From Sycon ciliatum (taxonomy: Eukaryota > Porifera > Calcarea > Leucosolenida > Sycettidae): a stretch of 64,000 nt of DNA. The translations under genes were made by a program, and so were the position numbers. Of the stretch, positions 56,201-64,000 are shown piece after piece; positions within the stretch are counted from its first letter, which is position 1; each line of letters begins with the position of its first letter. A model generated the notes under the pieces. The model saw only the letters and a list, made by a program, of their open reading frames with translations, was not told where the DNA came from and did no database searches. The DNA is taken from NCBI RefSeq assembly GCF_964019385.1, contig NC_088653.1:18081389-18145388 (forward strand). Direction: 5' to 3'.

Positions 56201-58984
56201 GGACTTTGCTCTGGGCATGGAAAGTCTGTCGTTATTCCGGCGATTTGTCGTTATATCCGCAGTCGTTATTAGCGAAGTTGACTGTACTAGTACTAATATT
56301 ACTACTTACTACTACAATGTACAGTACGTATCGCCTATAAGGTTGGCGGCTATAGTAATATAGCGGATATAGTGATCAATTTCTCAAATTCATTTTCATT
56401 TGCCATAACTAAGTATACACAGTTATCGCGTATAGTAATAATCGTCTATAGTAATATATCGCCTATAGTGATCAAATAGTGATCAAATTCTTCTTTCAAA
56501 AGACCTTTGTTACATTATTTTTGCATCGATTATAGTGATTGATGTAAAATCAAGTGGTGTCAGAGGAGAACAGGGTGTTACTTCTTCGTGAAGAACTAAC
56601 TTGTCCAGTGTTGTTTGGTGAGTTCTGCTTGTACAAGTTGCCAAATATGCCTCCATCGTGAGGAAATGCTCATGTTGTGTGACATGATCTGTGGCCAGCT
56701 ATGCCGTGCGTATGTGCACGGCGCCCTGAGTCGTTGGACACCCCACTCGCATACATTGCATGCAGTATCGGTCATAGTGATATATCGCTTATAGTGATAA
56801 AATTCTCAAAATCAAACACCAACGCTATAGGCGATACTGACTGTACTATGATGTAGTACTGCATTGTACTCACAGATCACCAGTGCACTACTAATGTCTC
56901 AACGGATTAGCGATTTGAAACTTCAGCGAAAATGAGTCGATCGCTAAATTCGCTAGGGTTTTTACGTGGCTAAAATTACCCGTTCTACAGTTGAAACTCA
57001 CAGCTACATTCGCGCCCAACCGGCCCCGCCAAACACACACGCCAACATGCAAGTGCATGCGTGCGTGCACGCTCAAACACACACAAACATGTGCATGCAC
57101 AGACACAGACACTCAGACTCAGACTCTGACACACACACACACGCACGCACACACGCACGCACACACACACATCGGCACTTACTATAAGCATGTCCCCTCT
57201 CAGCAACATCATACTGCTCTCCGACATCACTCCTCATCGCCGCGTTGCCATGGGGACTTAAAGCAGAATTTGCCGATGAGTGATACATTGAACTTGGTGA
57301 CAACGGCCTACAGGGAGACGACGAATGTGTCGATGTGGGTGAGTTGCTCAACATCAGAGCTCTGTTCGCATGCTGGTAATGGTCAGAGTGAGGGGCTGCC
57401 AGATGGAAGAAAAAGCAAAGAACGGATGTACTAGCACTGTAAAAGCCATTATTCTAACGAGGTGTAACATTAACCATTTCCTAAAGATGAGTAAAGTGGC
57501 CCAGTTAACGTGTCCAAAGCCTAACGATTAGCATTCTTTCTCGCCGCTCAACACAGATTATCATTTTTTCTCATTGCTCAACACCGACCTATGAGAGAAA
57601 AGTACTCGTATCGACTTCTGTCCAACGGTAAAGCTGTGTTCACAACTGGCGGGTAAAGCTGCGTTCACAACTGGCGCGTGGACGCGGTACGCTTGCGGTT
57701 CATGCGTGTCCAAACGCGCGTTCAGGCTTTCTATAAAAACAGCAATTCGAGTCGTATTCAGCGCGTGCGACACCTTCGAGTACGAATTTTTTGACCCCAC
57801 CAGTGAATGTGCGCTGGTACGCGCCTGATACGCGCTGAAAATTCCAACATGTTGGAATTTCCATTTCGGCGCGTTTCCATACGCATGGCGCCCCAAAAGC
57901 CAGCAAAAATACGCACAAACGCGTGGTTTCACGCGTACACGCGCCAGTTGTGAACACAGCTTAATACAAGAATAAGGACAACATGTCACGAGTTATAACT
58001 AACTGTCTAACGTTTCATATTTTAACAACAGGTTTCTTCTCGTTAATTCAGTAGATTTAGTGCTTGGCTGCTAAAGTCACAATTATTATTATGACTTTTG
58101 CACTATACGCCAATACCGTCAACCTGGAGAATAAGGACATCCGGGCCGGCCCACAAGAACCATGCTGTGTTTGAAAACCACGTGGTATATGCATAACATC
58201 CAAGCCAAGCATTTTGACTTCAGGATTTCAGCTCGAGCTTTACGGCACAGCCAATGAAACCAACGTCAAAGCTCCCACTGACCGGGACAGAGGTTAGCAG
58301 CTGGGTAATTGTAGGGAGTCAGTCATACATGAGAGCGCTACACTGCAGTTATGCTCGGTGAAATCTGACATAGAGCCGCTAAACTGGCGCCCTGGATCTG
58401 TTCTGATTGCAGGACTGTGTGTGTACGTCCAGCCGCATTCGCACGACATCACGGGCTATGCAAGTTGAGGGTGCCACATATGTACTCTGGGTGCCATATA
58501 TGTACTCTGGGCACCACATATGTACTGTGGGTGCCACATATGTACTGTGGGTGCCACATATGTACTCTGGGTGCCACATATGTACTCTGGGTGCCACATA
58601 TGTACTCTGGGTGCCACATATGTACTCTGGGCGCCACATATTTACTCTGGGTGCCACATATTATGTACTCCGGGCACCACATTTGAACTGGGTCGGAGTT
58701 CACGGAGCACAACTGCACAACACGACCCACACACTTACAACACGCGTGTCCTCTCTCAGGAAGATCGTACTGCTCACTGGCATCGCTCCTGGCTGTCAAG
58801 TTGCTCTGGTGACTCAAGGGAGAGCCCGTGGCGGAGTGATACGTCGATCGCCGCGACCCTGGGTTAGGGGTGATTTGGCCATCATGACAACTCCCGGGAG
58901 ACGCGTGTCCGGGCGTGTGTGAAGTGCTCGGCACTGGACTCCTGCTAGTCCGGTCGTACAGGTTAGAGCTTTGCCCCGCCGCTC
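47579..58984 (-). CDS. Tyr-motif scaffold or receptor-tail protein, 3' part, three exons seen
   Basis: Product unrecognised. Seen: exons 58739-58984, about 57183-57359 and 47579-50541 (TAG stop) join in phase 1 throughout and give more than 1,100 residues with no transmembrane helix or known domain. The two upstream exons are paralogous (both have YHS and then SD..EQYD-V/L-x-ERGHA). The terminal exon is Ser/Thr/Asp-rich, with scattered Tyr motifs in acidic settings (VYAEA, DFYDVAYKDV, EIYQAV, GLYADT, GDYNTL) and, in its last third, nine 32-residue repeats of the type KRNSMSDNILYEQRQLDRDA. Such Tyr clusters are typical of docking proteins or cytoplasmic tails of receptors phosphorylated by tyrosine kinases and read by SH2/PTB proteins; that role is inference. 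The 5' end lies upstream, beyond or across the gypsy element. Introns hold a Harbinger transposon and a 20-bp satellite. Confidence 0.68.
47680..48520 (-). repeat. Coding tandem repeat, nine units of 96 bp
   Basis: The segment TTATCAGACATTGAGTTACA recurs every 96 bp (for example 48030 and 48126). Each unit encodes K/R-R-N-S-M-S-D-N-x-L-Y-E-Q-x-Q-L-D-x-D-A-G-N-D. Middle units are nearly identical; edge units diverge, one by an extra codon. Confidence 0.93.
51836..52939 (+). pseudogene. Harbinger Myb/SANT (trihelix-like) partner protein, with in-frame stops
   Basis: In Harbinger transposons this DNA-binding partner brings the transposase to the element ends and to the nucleus. The frame from ATG 51836 encodes 264 residues to TAA 52628-52630: a helical N-terminal domain with FSSDAEKKFLELWGEML and YNASQVSNKVDSAKVKGRDL (trihelix-like), then WSNFRTFHKCFKDHPTWGPR, then a Ser/Pro-rich region. 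The same frame continues after the TAA, through TAG 52679-52681 and TAA 52799-52801, in clearly coding, charged coiled-coil-like sequence (ELKDINLELQSRQFEHEVN) to TAG 52937-52939. A poly(A) signal AATAAA lies at 53028. The interrupted C-terminus marks it as a pseudogene. Confidence 0.75.
53250..53277. repeat. (TG)n microsatellite
   Basis: Fourteen TG units between the two Harbinger genes. Confidence 0.9.
53606..53830. repeat. Interspersed repeat (TTCCGCTTCCGTGGGACGCC), copy 3
   Basis: Best-preserved copy; includes GAACAAGGAGTCGTACACCT and CAGATGCGGCTCCTAAACGG. Nested inside the Harbinger transposon. Confidence 0.75.
53984..54999 (-). pseudogene. Harbinger DDE transposase (DDE_Tnp_4 type), N-terminus interrupted
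   Basis: Nuclease that cuts and joins the element ends. From ATG 54919 the frame encodes 311 residues with the Harbinger catalytic blocks: GAIDGTF (first Asp), PGSVGDASAYNNS (second Asp), IFGDGAFAFSK, and RRVVESAFGRLKARWRVV (Glu). A helix-turn-helix-like segment (ATEYRVGTSTVHKIVHDI) is near the start. The same frame upstream (RFYQRYRVNKPTFKNIVDKL) is typical N-terminal transposase sequence but is cut off by an in-frame TAG at 54937-54935. AATAAA for this gene lies at 53948-53943, 36 nt after the stop. Confidence 0.88.
55180..55240. repeat. Tandem ATACCACATGTGGTCGTCAT, three units
   Basis: Near-identical 23-bp units at 55170-55238; each contains the palindrome CCACATGTGG. Lies in the subterminal part of the Harbinger element next to its right end, where binding sites for transposon proteins could be expected (inference). 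Confidence 0.8.
56095..56284. mobile_element. pogo/Tigger-like MITE (CAGTCAACTTTGC family)
   Basis: 190 bp, TA on both sides, ends CAGTCAACTTTGCGTATAAC and inverse CAGTCAACTTCGCTAATAAC. Confidence 0.85.
56322..56843. mobile_element. pogo/Tigger-like MITE (TATCGCCTATA ends)
   Basis: 522 bp, TA flanks both sides; ends CAGTACGTATCGCCTATAAG and inverse CAGTCAGTATCGCCTATAGC. Interior has repeated TATAGTGAT/TATAGTAATA units derived from the ends. Lies 38 bp from the previous MITE. Confidence 0.8.
57129..57171. repeat. AC/CG microsatellite
   Basis: Directly beyond the donor of the scaffold exon at 57183. Confidence 0.9.
57183..57359 (-). CDS. Scaffold gene exon (second of duplicated pair)
   Basis: Donor GTAAGTG starts at 57182. 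With the acceptor GAG/CT ending at 57360 the exon is 177 nt and phase 1 on both sides, like its paralogue; an alternative acceptor CAG ending at 57373 would be out of phase. Contains SMYHSSANSALSP and RSDVGEQYDVAERGHAY. Confidence 0.65.
57631..57962. mobile_element. MITE of the AAGCTGTGTTCACAACTGGC family, copy 3
   Basis: Most complete copy: the left end occurs twice in tandem (57631 and 57655), the right end is GCGCCAGTTGTGAACACAGC TT. Interior CATGTTGGAATTT and CGCGTTTCCATACGCATGGC shared with copies 1 and 2. Confidence 0.72.
58461..58680. repeat. 20-bp minisatellite, about 11 units
   Basis: Unit GGTGCCACATATGTACTCTG, nearly uniform; ends about 60 bp before the donor of the exon at 58739 and so lies at the start of that intron. 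Confidence 0.95.
58739..58984 (-). CDS. Scaffold gene exon (first of duplicated pair)
   Basis: Acceptor ATCTCTTACAG ends at 58985; donor GTAAGTGTG starts at 58738. 246 nt, phase 1 both sides, no stop. Contains SNLYDRTSRSPV, STYHSATGSPLSH and RSDASEQYDLPERGHA. Its acceptor region is repeated four times upstream (58968-59250). Confidence 0.75.
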
Positions 58985-59250
58985 CTGTAAGAGATACCGC
59001 AAGCACAGAACAATACAATCATCTACACGCATATTTATAGAGCATTGTGCTGATTTAAAGATACCAGAAGCAAAGACACAGAACTTTGCCTCGCTGCTGT
59101 ATTTAAGATACACCACGAGCACAGAACAGTACATCTCATGTACACAGAACTTTGCCCCGTTGTAAGATACCACAAGCACAGAACAGCACATGTAAAATAG
59201 AACTTTGCCCCGCTGCTGTAAGAGATACCACAAGCACAGGACAATACAAA
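58968..59250. repeat. Four degenerate copies of a splice-acceptor region
   Basis: CTTTGCCCCGC-GCTCCTGTAAGAGATACC-GCAAGCACAGAACAATAC at 58968, about 59083, 59149 and 59201. The first copy is the acceptor and start of the exon at 58984. At least the fourth keeps CTCTTACAG on the minus strand. Confidence 0.85.
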
Positions 59251-59662
59251 TACATTCGAACGTCTCTTTTCCGGACGCCTCAGATACACGCTAGTCTCTC
59301 TACCGGGCATCTTCAGCTTGAGTTTCTGTCGCAAAATGCTTCGAATTTGAGGGTTTGAACTTTTTTTTCTGTATGCGCAAGTGCTTATTTGTCACTGCTA
59401 ACCTCGTACCTGTGTACCAAACACACTTTTATCAGGATTCTTTTTGTATCCCGAACATGTGCAATACGTGTCAAATAAACTTCTTCAAAAAAATGGTACG
59501 ATACATGATAGATGAGTTATCCCCAGATACGGGCAAATCTGAGATACGGGCGGTGCTCGGTCCCAAGGTGCCCGGATAAGAGATGTCCGAGTTCAAAGTC
59601 AACACCGAGAGTAATGACTGCGGCAATAATGACAGTATCTCCATGCCCAGAGCTAAATCCCA

Positions 59663-60007
59663 TCTAAAGGGCGATTCACAATACAACTTTCGGCGACGCG
59701 ACACGCGATTTGCGACAGTTGCGACAAGAAATTGCCTGCCGCGAGCTGTCGCAAGCTGTCGCAATGCACCTGTCGCAGAAGTTGAAGAAAGTTCAACTTT
59801 GGCGACATGCGACACGCGACATACACAAATGGAGTACAGTTTCGACCCTGGGTGCACATGCAGTGCACGTGCATAGTACTACTTGTGCATGAGTATGTCG
59901 CAAACATGAAGAATATTGTGAACCGTGTGTCGCTGTCGCAGCTCGTCGCATGTGTCGCAAGTCGCATGTCGTGTCGCAGAAAGTTGTATTGTGAATCGGC
60001 CTTTAGA
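59663..60007. mobile_element. MITE with TCTAAAGG-CGATTCACAATAC ends
   Basis: 345 bp; inverted ends TCTAAAGGGCGATTCACAAT / inverse TCTAAAGGCCGATTCACAAT over about 30 bp; interior rich in GCGACA/TGTCGC pentamers in both orientations. GGCC core resembles Harbinger-type ends, but no clean target duplication is visible. Confidence 0.7.
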
Positions 60008-60524
60008 GGTGATTTACACGACGGCAGTGCATCCCGCCGGCAGGTGAAGTTATGAAAAGTCTGATCGGCCGGAGTTAACCTGAGTGGATCCAATGCGTGC
60101 TCGCACACAAGCGCTGGGAAATCAGGCAAGTTTTCGTGGCACATGCTGGGGTGGCGTTCTCAGATTTGCACTCGTCCTCTCGTCCACAGGGAGAGAGAGA
60201 GGGAGAGAGAGAGAGAGGGATGTAGTATTATTCTCAATGTGGACAAGGAGACATGGACGAGTAAACTAATGAGGAGCAAGAAATGCACAACCAGTAGGTA
60301 AGTGAAAAACCAGAGAAGTCCCGAGCCAGTGAAGCACATCAAAGTTCTGGCCTACGGGAAACGGCCTGTGTGACGTACAGACAGCATGCAACGCATACAG
60401 TCATAAGTGTACGCATAATAGAGTCCAGATATTACAGCATCTCCCCTTTCAGGGCGCGCAGCAAGAGAGCGATAAGTTAGCAAAACAGGAATAATGCTGA
60501 AGACGAAAGAGTAACGCTAAATGA

Positions 60525-61346
60525 TTAACGGAATCTGATAGGAGTATGAACGGCACGTCCAGAACGGGTAACTCTACCGGAACGCTCCGGGTCGGGGGTA
60601 GCTGGAGATGGACGTTGGACGGGTGACGCTGGCTCACCATTGTCCACAGCGTTAGCAGGACCTGCAGGCGGATCGACGATGAGGGCACTGCGGTTTCGGC
60701 GGAGAACCGAACCGGACGGCGTCTCCACGATAAGCGACCTGGTGGAATGCTCAGCAGTGACAATACCAGGCTCTTTCCTATCCGGAACAAAGACAGGGAT
60801 ACCCGGGACCAGTGGCGGAGCATCGAGAGCGCGATGGCGGGAGTTGAAATCCGACGCTTGCCGGGACTTCAGAGAGGCGTCTTTAGCGGCAAACGCTGTG
60901 CGATCTACGAGGTGTGGCCGTCGAACGTCTGCCGACATGGGTAAACGCGTCTGGATGCGGCGGCCCATGAGGAGCTCCGCAGGACTGAAGCCATGTGCTA
61001 GTGGACTGGCACGATAGCTCTGCAGAGCAACATACGGATCACCTCCCCTCACCAGCAAATGCTTTAGGGTCTGCACTGCGCGTTCCACTAAGCCGTTGCC
61101 TTGCGGATAAAGAGGGCTGCTCGTGCGCTGGGTGGTTCCTTGCTCTTGAAGCCATGCTGAAACCTCTGCACTTGTGAATGGGGGACCATTGTCCGAAACA
61201 AACACATTTGGATTGCCGTGACGCGCAGACATGGACTTCAGTTGCGTGATGAGAGAAGCTGCAGAAGTACGGGACATCTGAGCAAGCTCGATCCATCGGG
61301 AGTAGTAGTCAACGACAACTAGGTACTGAGAGCCTTGAAACTGCAT
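60525..61346 (-). pseudogene. Gypsy integrase catalytic core and C-terminus
   Basis: DDE-type core: VVVDYYSRW (first Asp), FVSDNGPPFTS (second Asp), GLVERAVQTLK (Glu), followed by a basic C-terminal domain and a Pro-rich end (SPVQRPSPATPDPERSGR). Its apparent ATG is internal; true coding joins the frame upstream, from which it is separated by the frameshift at about 61380-61400. Confidence 0.87.
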
Positions 61347-61377
61347 GAAATCGGCAGCGAATTCCTGCCACGGGAAC

Positions 61378-62035
61378 TCAGGAAGACGTAAAGGATATCA
61401 GGGGCTCCATTGGCGTTGGCTTGTCACGAGCGCAGGCTTGGCAATTGGACACGATATCAGCCAACTGGGCGCTTAGACCTGGCCACCAAACTGACTGGTG
61501 AGCCCTTTCGCGGGTCTTCGTGATGCCGAGGTGACCAGCATGGAGCTGCTGGAGGACTTCTAGATGGAGCTGGTCCGGGATGACGATTCTGGAACCGTAC
61601 AGGAGCAGGCCATCTGTGATACAGAATGACTGCCGGGATGCGTAGTAGGGCTTAACGGACACTGGAGCAGACTGTAAGCTTGGCCAACCGGACAGAGTGT
61701 ACTGCACAAGATGTTGACACACTGGGTCTTGAGCCTGCTGGTGTTGAATCTCACTCAGTCTTGCATCGGACGCAGGGAGATGAGAAACCACACTGTCGAG
61801 AAAAGCTTCTGCGTCGTCGAGGAGGCGGACGTCATCAGCGGACAGAGGACGCGACGCAGGTGACCTAGATAAGGCATCAGCAACGATTAGATCTTTGCCA
61901 GGGATGTGTACGATGTCGAAATCAAATCGCATCAGGTTGAGCCTGAACCGAAGTACACGTGGAGGGATAGAGTCGAGAGCACTAGTGCTGAACAGGGGCA
62001 CCAGAGGCTTGTGATCGGTTTCCAGCGTGAATCTC
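61378..62035 (-). pseudogene. Gypsy RNase H C-terminus and integrase zinc-binding domain
   Basis: Frame includes LNLMRFDFDIVHIPGKDLIV and ADALSR (end of RNase H and connection) and an HHCC zinc domain (HAGHLGITKTRERAHQSVWW then CQACARDKP). It ends in a premature stop at about 61378 because of a frameshift just before the integrase core. Confidence 0.85.
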
Positions 62036-62038
62036 TTA

Positions 62039-62411
62039 GGCCCGCTTCAGACTAGGTACAAAACAGCCTATAAGTCACATTTACATAGAAGTTTCCAAGA
62101 CAACAACAGGAATCTGGCGGGAAGCCTAAAAAGCTGTCCAATCCTTTCAGGCAGGGTGCCAACCCTTGTACAAGGCAACTTTCCTGCATTTATCGTACTT
62201 TCACCAGGCAGTTGTACGAACTTTGTACCCGGGTACGACTGTCCGCTGCTTTCACACATCCCAGGCCCCTTGCGCAATTTCGTAGGGTCAAAGGTTGCCT
62301 GTATATTGCATGTAAAATGTGTAGTCTGAATGCAGGCATGGAAAAATGTTGCCTTTTAGGTTTTATGTGACTTTGTACTGGATTTTCTATGTACGTAGTC
62401 TGATGAGGGCC
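62039..62411. mobile_element. Harbinger-like MITE inserted in gypsy RNase H
   Basis: 373 bp, TTA on both sides (62036-62038, 62412-62414); ends GGCCCGCTTCAGACTAGGTA and inverse GGCCCTCATCAGACTACGTA. No coding capacity. RNase H coding sequence resumes on each side. Confidence 0.85.
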
Positions 62412-63971
62412 TTACCGATGAGGTAATCTGAGAATCGGTTGCAAGCCCAGGTGAGGCCAAGAGCTTCTTTTTTCTATTTGAGCATAGCGATGCTCTGCCG
62501 GCAGTAGTGCACGAGACTGGAATGATACGGGTTTCCAATCGCCGGACGGCTGTTGCTGCTTGATAACGGCACCGAGACCATAGCTCGAGGCGTCTGCAGA
62601 GACAATAGTTGGGTACTCGGGAGAGTACAGAGCAAGAACAGGCGTACACGACAGAAGAGCCTTAATCTCTTCAAATGCCGATTGCTGAGAGGATCCCCAG
62701 GACCAAGCATTGCCTTTCTTGAGAAGGTCGCGGATCGGCTGTGAGACGGAAGCAAGTGAGGGAGAGAACTTGCCAAGCTGGTTGACGAGGCCGAGAAAGC
62801 TTCTCACATCCGAGACATCCTGGCATGGCGTGAAGTCTTGAATGCCCTGCACCTTCTGGGGATCAGAGTGGATGCCGTCTTGGTCGATGATATGACCCAA
62901 GAACTTGGCAGAAGTGACTTTGAAGAGACATTTGTCCGGGTTGAGTGTGACGCCGTTGTCGCTGAGCCATTGTAGCACCTGGTGCAGCCGGTTATCATGT
63001 TCTTCTTCAGTGCTACCAAACACTAGAGCGTCGTCCATCTGACATGCGGTACCAACCACACTGTTCAAGATCCGAGCCATTCGTTTCTGAAAATGTTCGG
63101 GAGCCGAACAAATACCGAATGGTAGACGCGTGAACATGAAACGCCCAAACGGGGTGATAAACGTGGTCAACTTCTGGGATTCCTTGGCCAAGGGCACTTG
63201 GTAAAACCCAGAGTTGGCGTCAAGCCTTGTGAAATACTTGGCACCGCCCAACTGACCCAGCGTGTGGTCTACCGCCGGCAAGACAAACTGCTCACGACGA
63301 ACGTGTTGGTTGAGACGTGTGTAGTCAACGCACAGACGGACTGCCTCCCCTTCAGGTTTGGCGACAACAACAAGGCCAGCACACCAATCAGTTGGTTCAT
63401 CGACAGGGACGATGACGCCTTGCTTTTCCATCTTCTCAAGCTCCGCTTTCACAATCGGCATTAACGGTATTGCCACATTGTCGCGCGGGCAGGACAGAGC
63501 AAATGGTTTGGCGCCTTCTTCGAGGCGAATGCAGTGAGGCTCTCCAGTGATCCTGCCGAGAGGTTTGAACAAATCGCGGTATGCAGCTCGTGCTGTCGCG
63601 GTGTCGCGAATACCGCTCGATACTTCAGAGATGTCAGCCTTGACGTCCAGGAGGTCCAAGGCGACTATTGCAGGGCGTCCTAGGAGGGCCTGCTTGAGGT
63701 TGTTGACAACGAAAATCTCTTGTCGAGACGACTTGCCCGCATGTGATACCATTGCGTCAAACACGCCAGCTACGTCGAGGACGCTTGAGTTAGCAGACAT
63801 CAGGGTACGACGACTGGGTCGCAGGGCCTGCACATCTAACAGGCGGAATACACTTGCTGGAATTACAGAGACATCGGCTCCGGTGTCGATCTTCATCGTG
63901 ACTGGGGAATTGTTGACTTCCACCGACACAGACCAAGGGTCGCGTCCGGCATCGACGCTGCCAAGAAACAT
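62412..63971 (-). pseudogene. Gypsy protease-RT-RNase H (N-terminal part of pol)
   Basis: Seen: aspartic protease motif IDTGADVSVIP near the start; reverse transcriptase blocks LCVDYTRLNQ, RLDANSGFYQ, LPFGICSAPEHFQ and the active site QMDD in place of the common YxDD; then the start of RNase H (VSADASSYGLGAVI). The frame shifts in an A-run near 62475-62480 and a MITE at 62039-62411 then splits RNase H. The first codon of the open frame here may not be the true start. Confidence 0.88.
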
Positions 63972-64000
63972 GCCAGGGGCATGCCTATCTGGCGGTACAG

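Larger units (their letters stand above)
60434..63971 (-). mobile_element. Ty3/gypsy LTR retrotransposon, pol region, decayed
   Basis: Order on the minus strand is protease, reverse transcriptase, RNase H, integrase, the Ty3/gypsy order. A polypurine tract (AAAGGGGAGATG, about 60447-60436) follows the integrase, and TGTAATATC just after it may start the 3' LTR. gag and the 5' LTR lie beyond the right edge. At least two frameshifts and one inserted MITE break the coding region. No envelope gene is seen. Position upstream of the scaffold gene suggests it is in an intron or the 5' flank. Confidence 0.85.

Overview
This is a window of animal (metazoan, most likely invertebrate) nuclear DNA. The evidence is interrupted genes with GT-AG introns of 0.4 to 10 kb, a FERM protein, a secreted-plus-transmembrane FN3 protein, LTR and non-LTR retrotransposons, cut-and-paste DNA transposons, dozens of small inverted-repeat elements and many microsatellites. 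There is no operon or prokaryotic signal. Species cannot be fixed from the sequence alone. Most long open frames here are low-complexity or antisense shadows; the real genes are chains of short exons that I rebuilt by matching splice sites and reading phase by eye.

Three host genes are supported, all on the minus strand. (1) 585-4630: the first four exons of a FERM-domain (band 4.1/FRMD-like) protein, continuing past the left edge. (2) 13831-40268: a complete nine-exon gene for a 355-residue single-pass membrane protein: signal peptide, one fibronectin type III domain, an Arg/Ser then Tyr-rich stalk (14 Tyr in about 23 residues), a transmembrane helix and a Pro-rich tail with a PPPY motif. 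All eight junctions agree in phase. (3) 47579-58984: the 3' part of a large scaffold or receptor-tail gene: two duplicated upstream exons and a 2.96-kb terminal exon carrying nine 32-residue repeats centred on a Tyr-Glu-Gln motif.

The introns are full of mobile DNA. Intron 1 of gene 2 (40 kb down to 29.9 kb) holds a 3.1-kb TTAA-flanked element, several pogo/Tigger-like TA-flanked MITEs and a tRNA-derived sequence. Downstream introns hold a GGCC/TTA Harbinger-like MITE, a 7 x 140-bp array and a 6 x 118-bp array. The last intron of gene 3 holds a 4.2-kb PIF/Harbinger transposon with both of its genes (SANT/trihelix-like partner and DDE transposase), each broken by in-frame TAA/TAG. Upstream of gene 3 lies a decayed Ty3/gypsy element (protease, RT, RNase H, integrase) that is itself split by a 373-bp MITE with a TTA target duplication. 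Two LINE 3' fragments (11.1 and 42.1 kb) and several LINE/SINE tails complete the picture.

The most unusual signal is that tandem repeats repeatedly copy exon-intron junctions of host genes: the donor of the Tyr-rich exon (three extra copies, one forming a 69-nt frame-neutral cassette with its own acceptor), the donor of the transmembrane exon (six copies, 118-bp period) and the acceptor of an upstream scaffold exon (four copies). All exon calls are by-eye predictions without transcript evidence.
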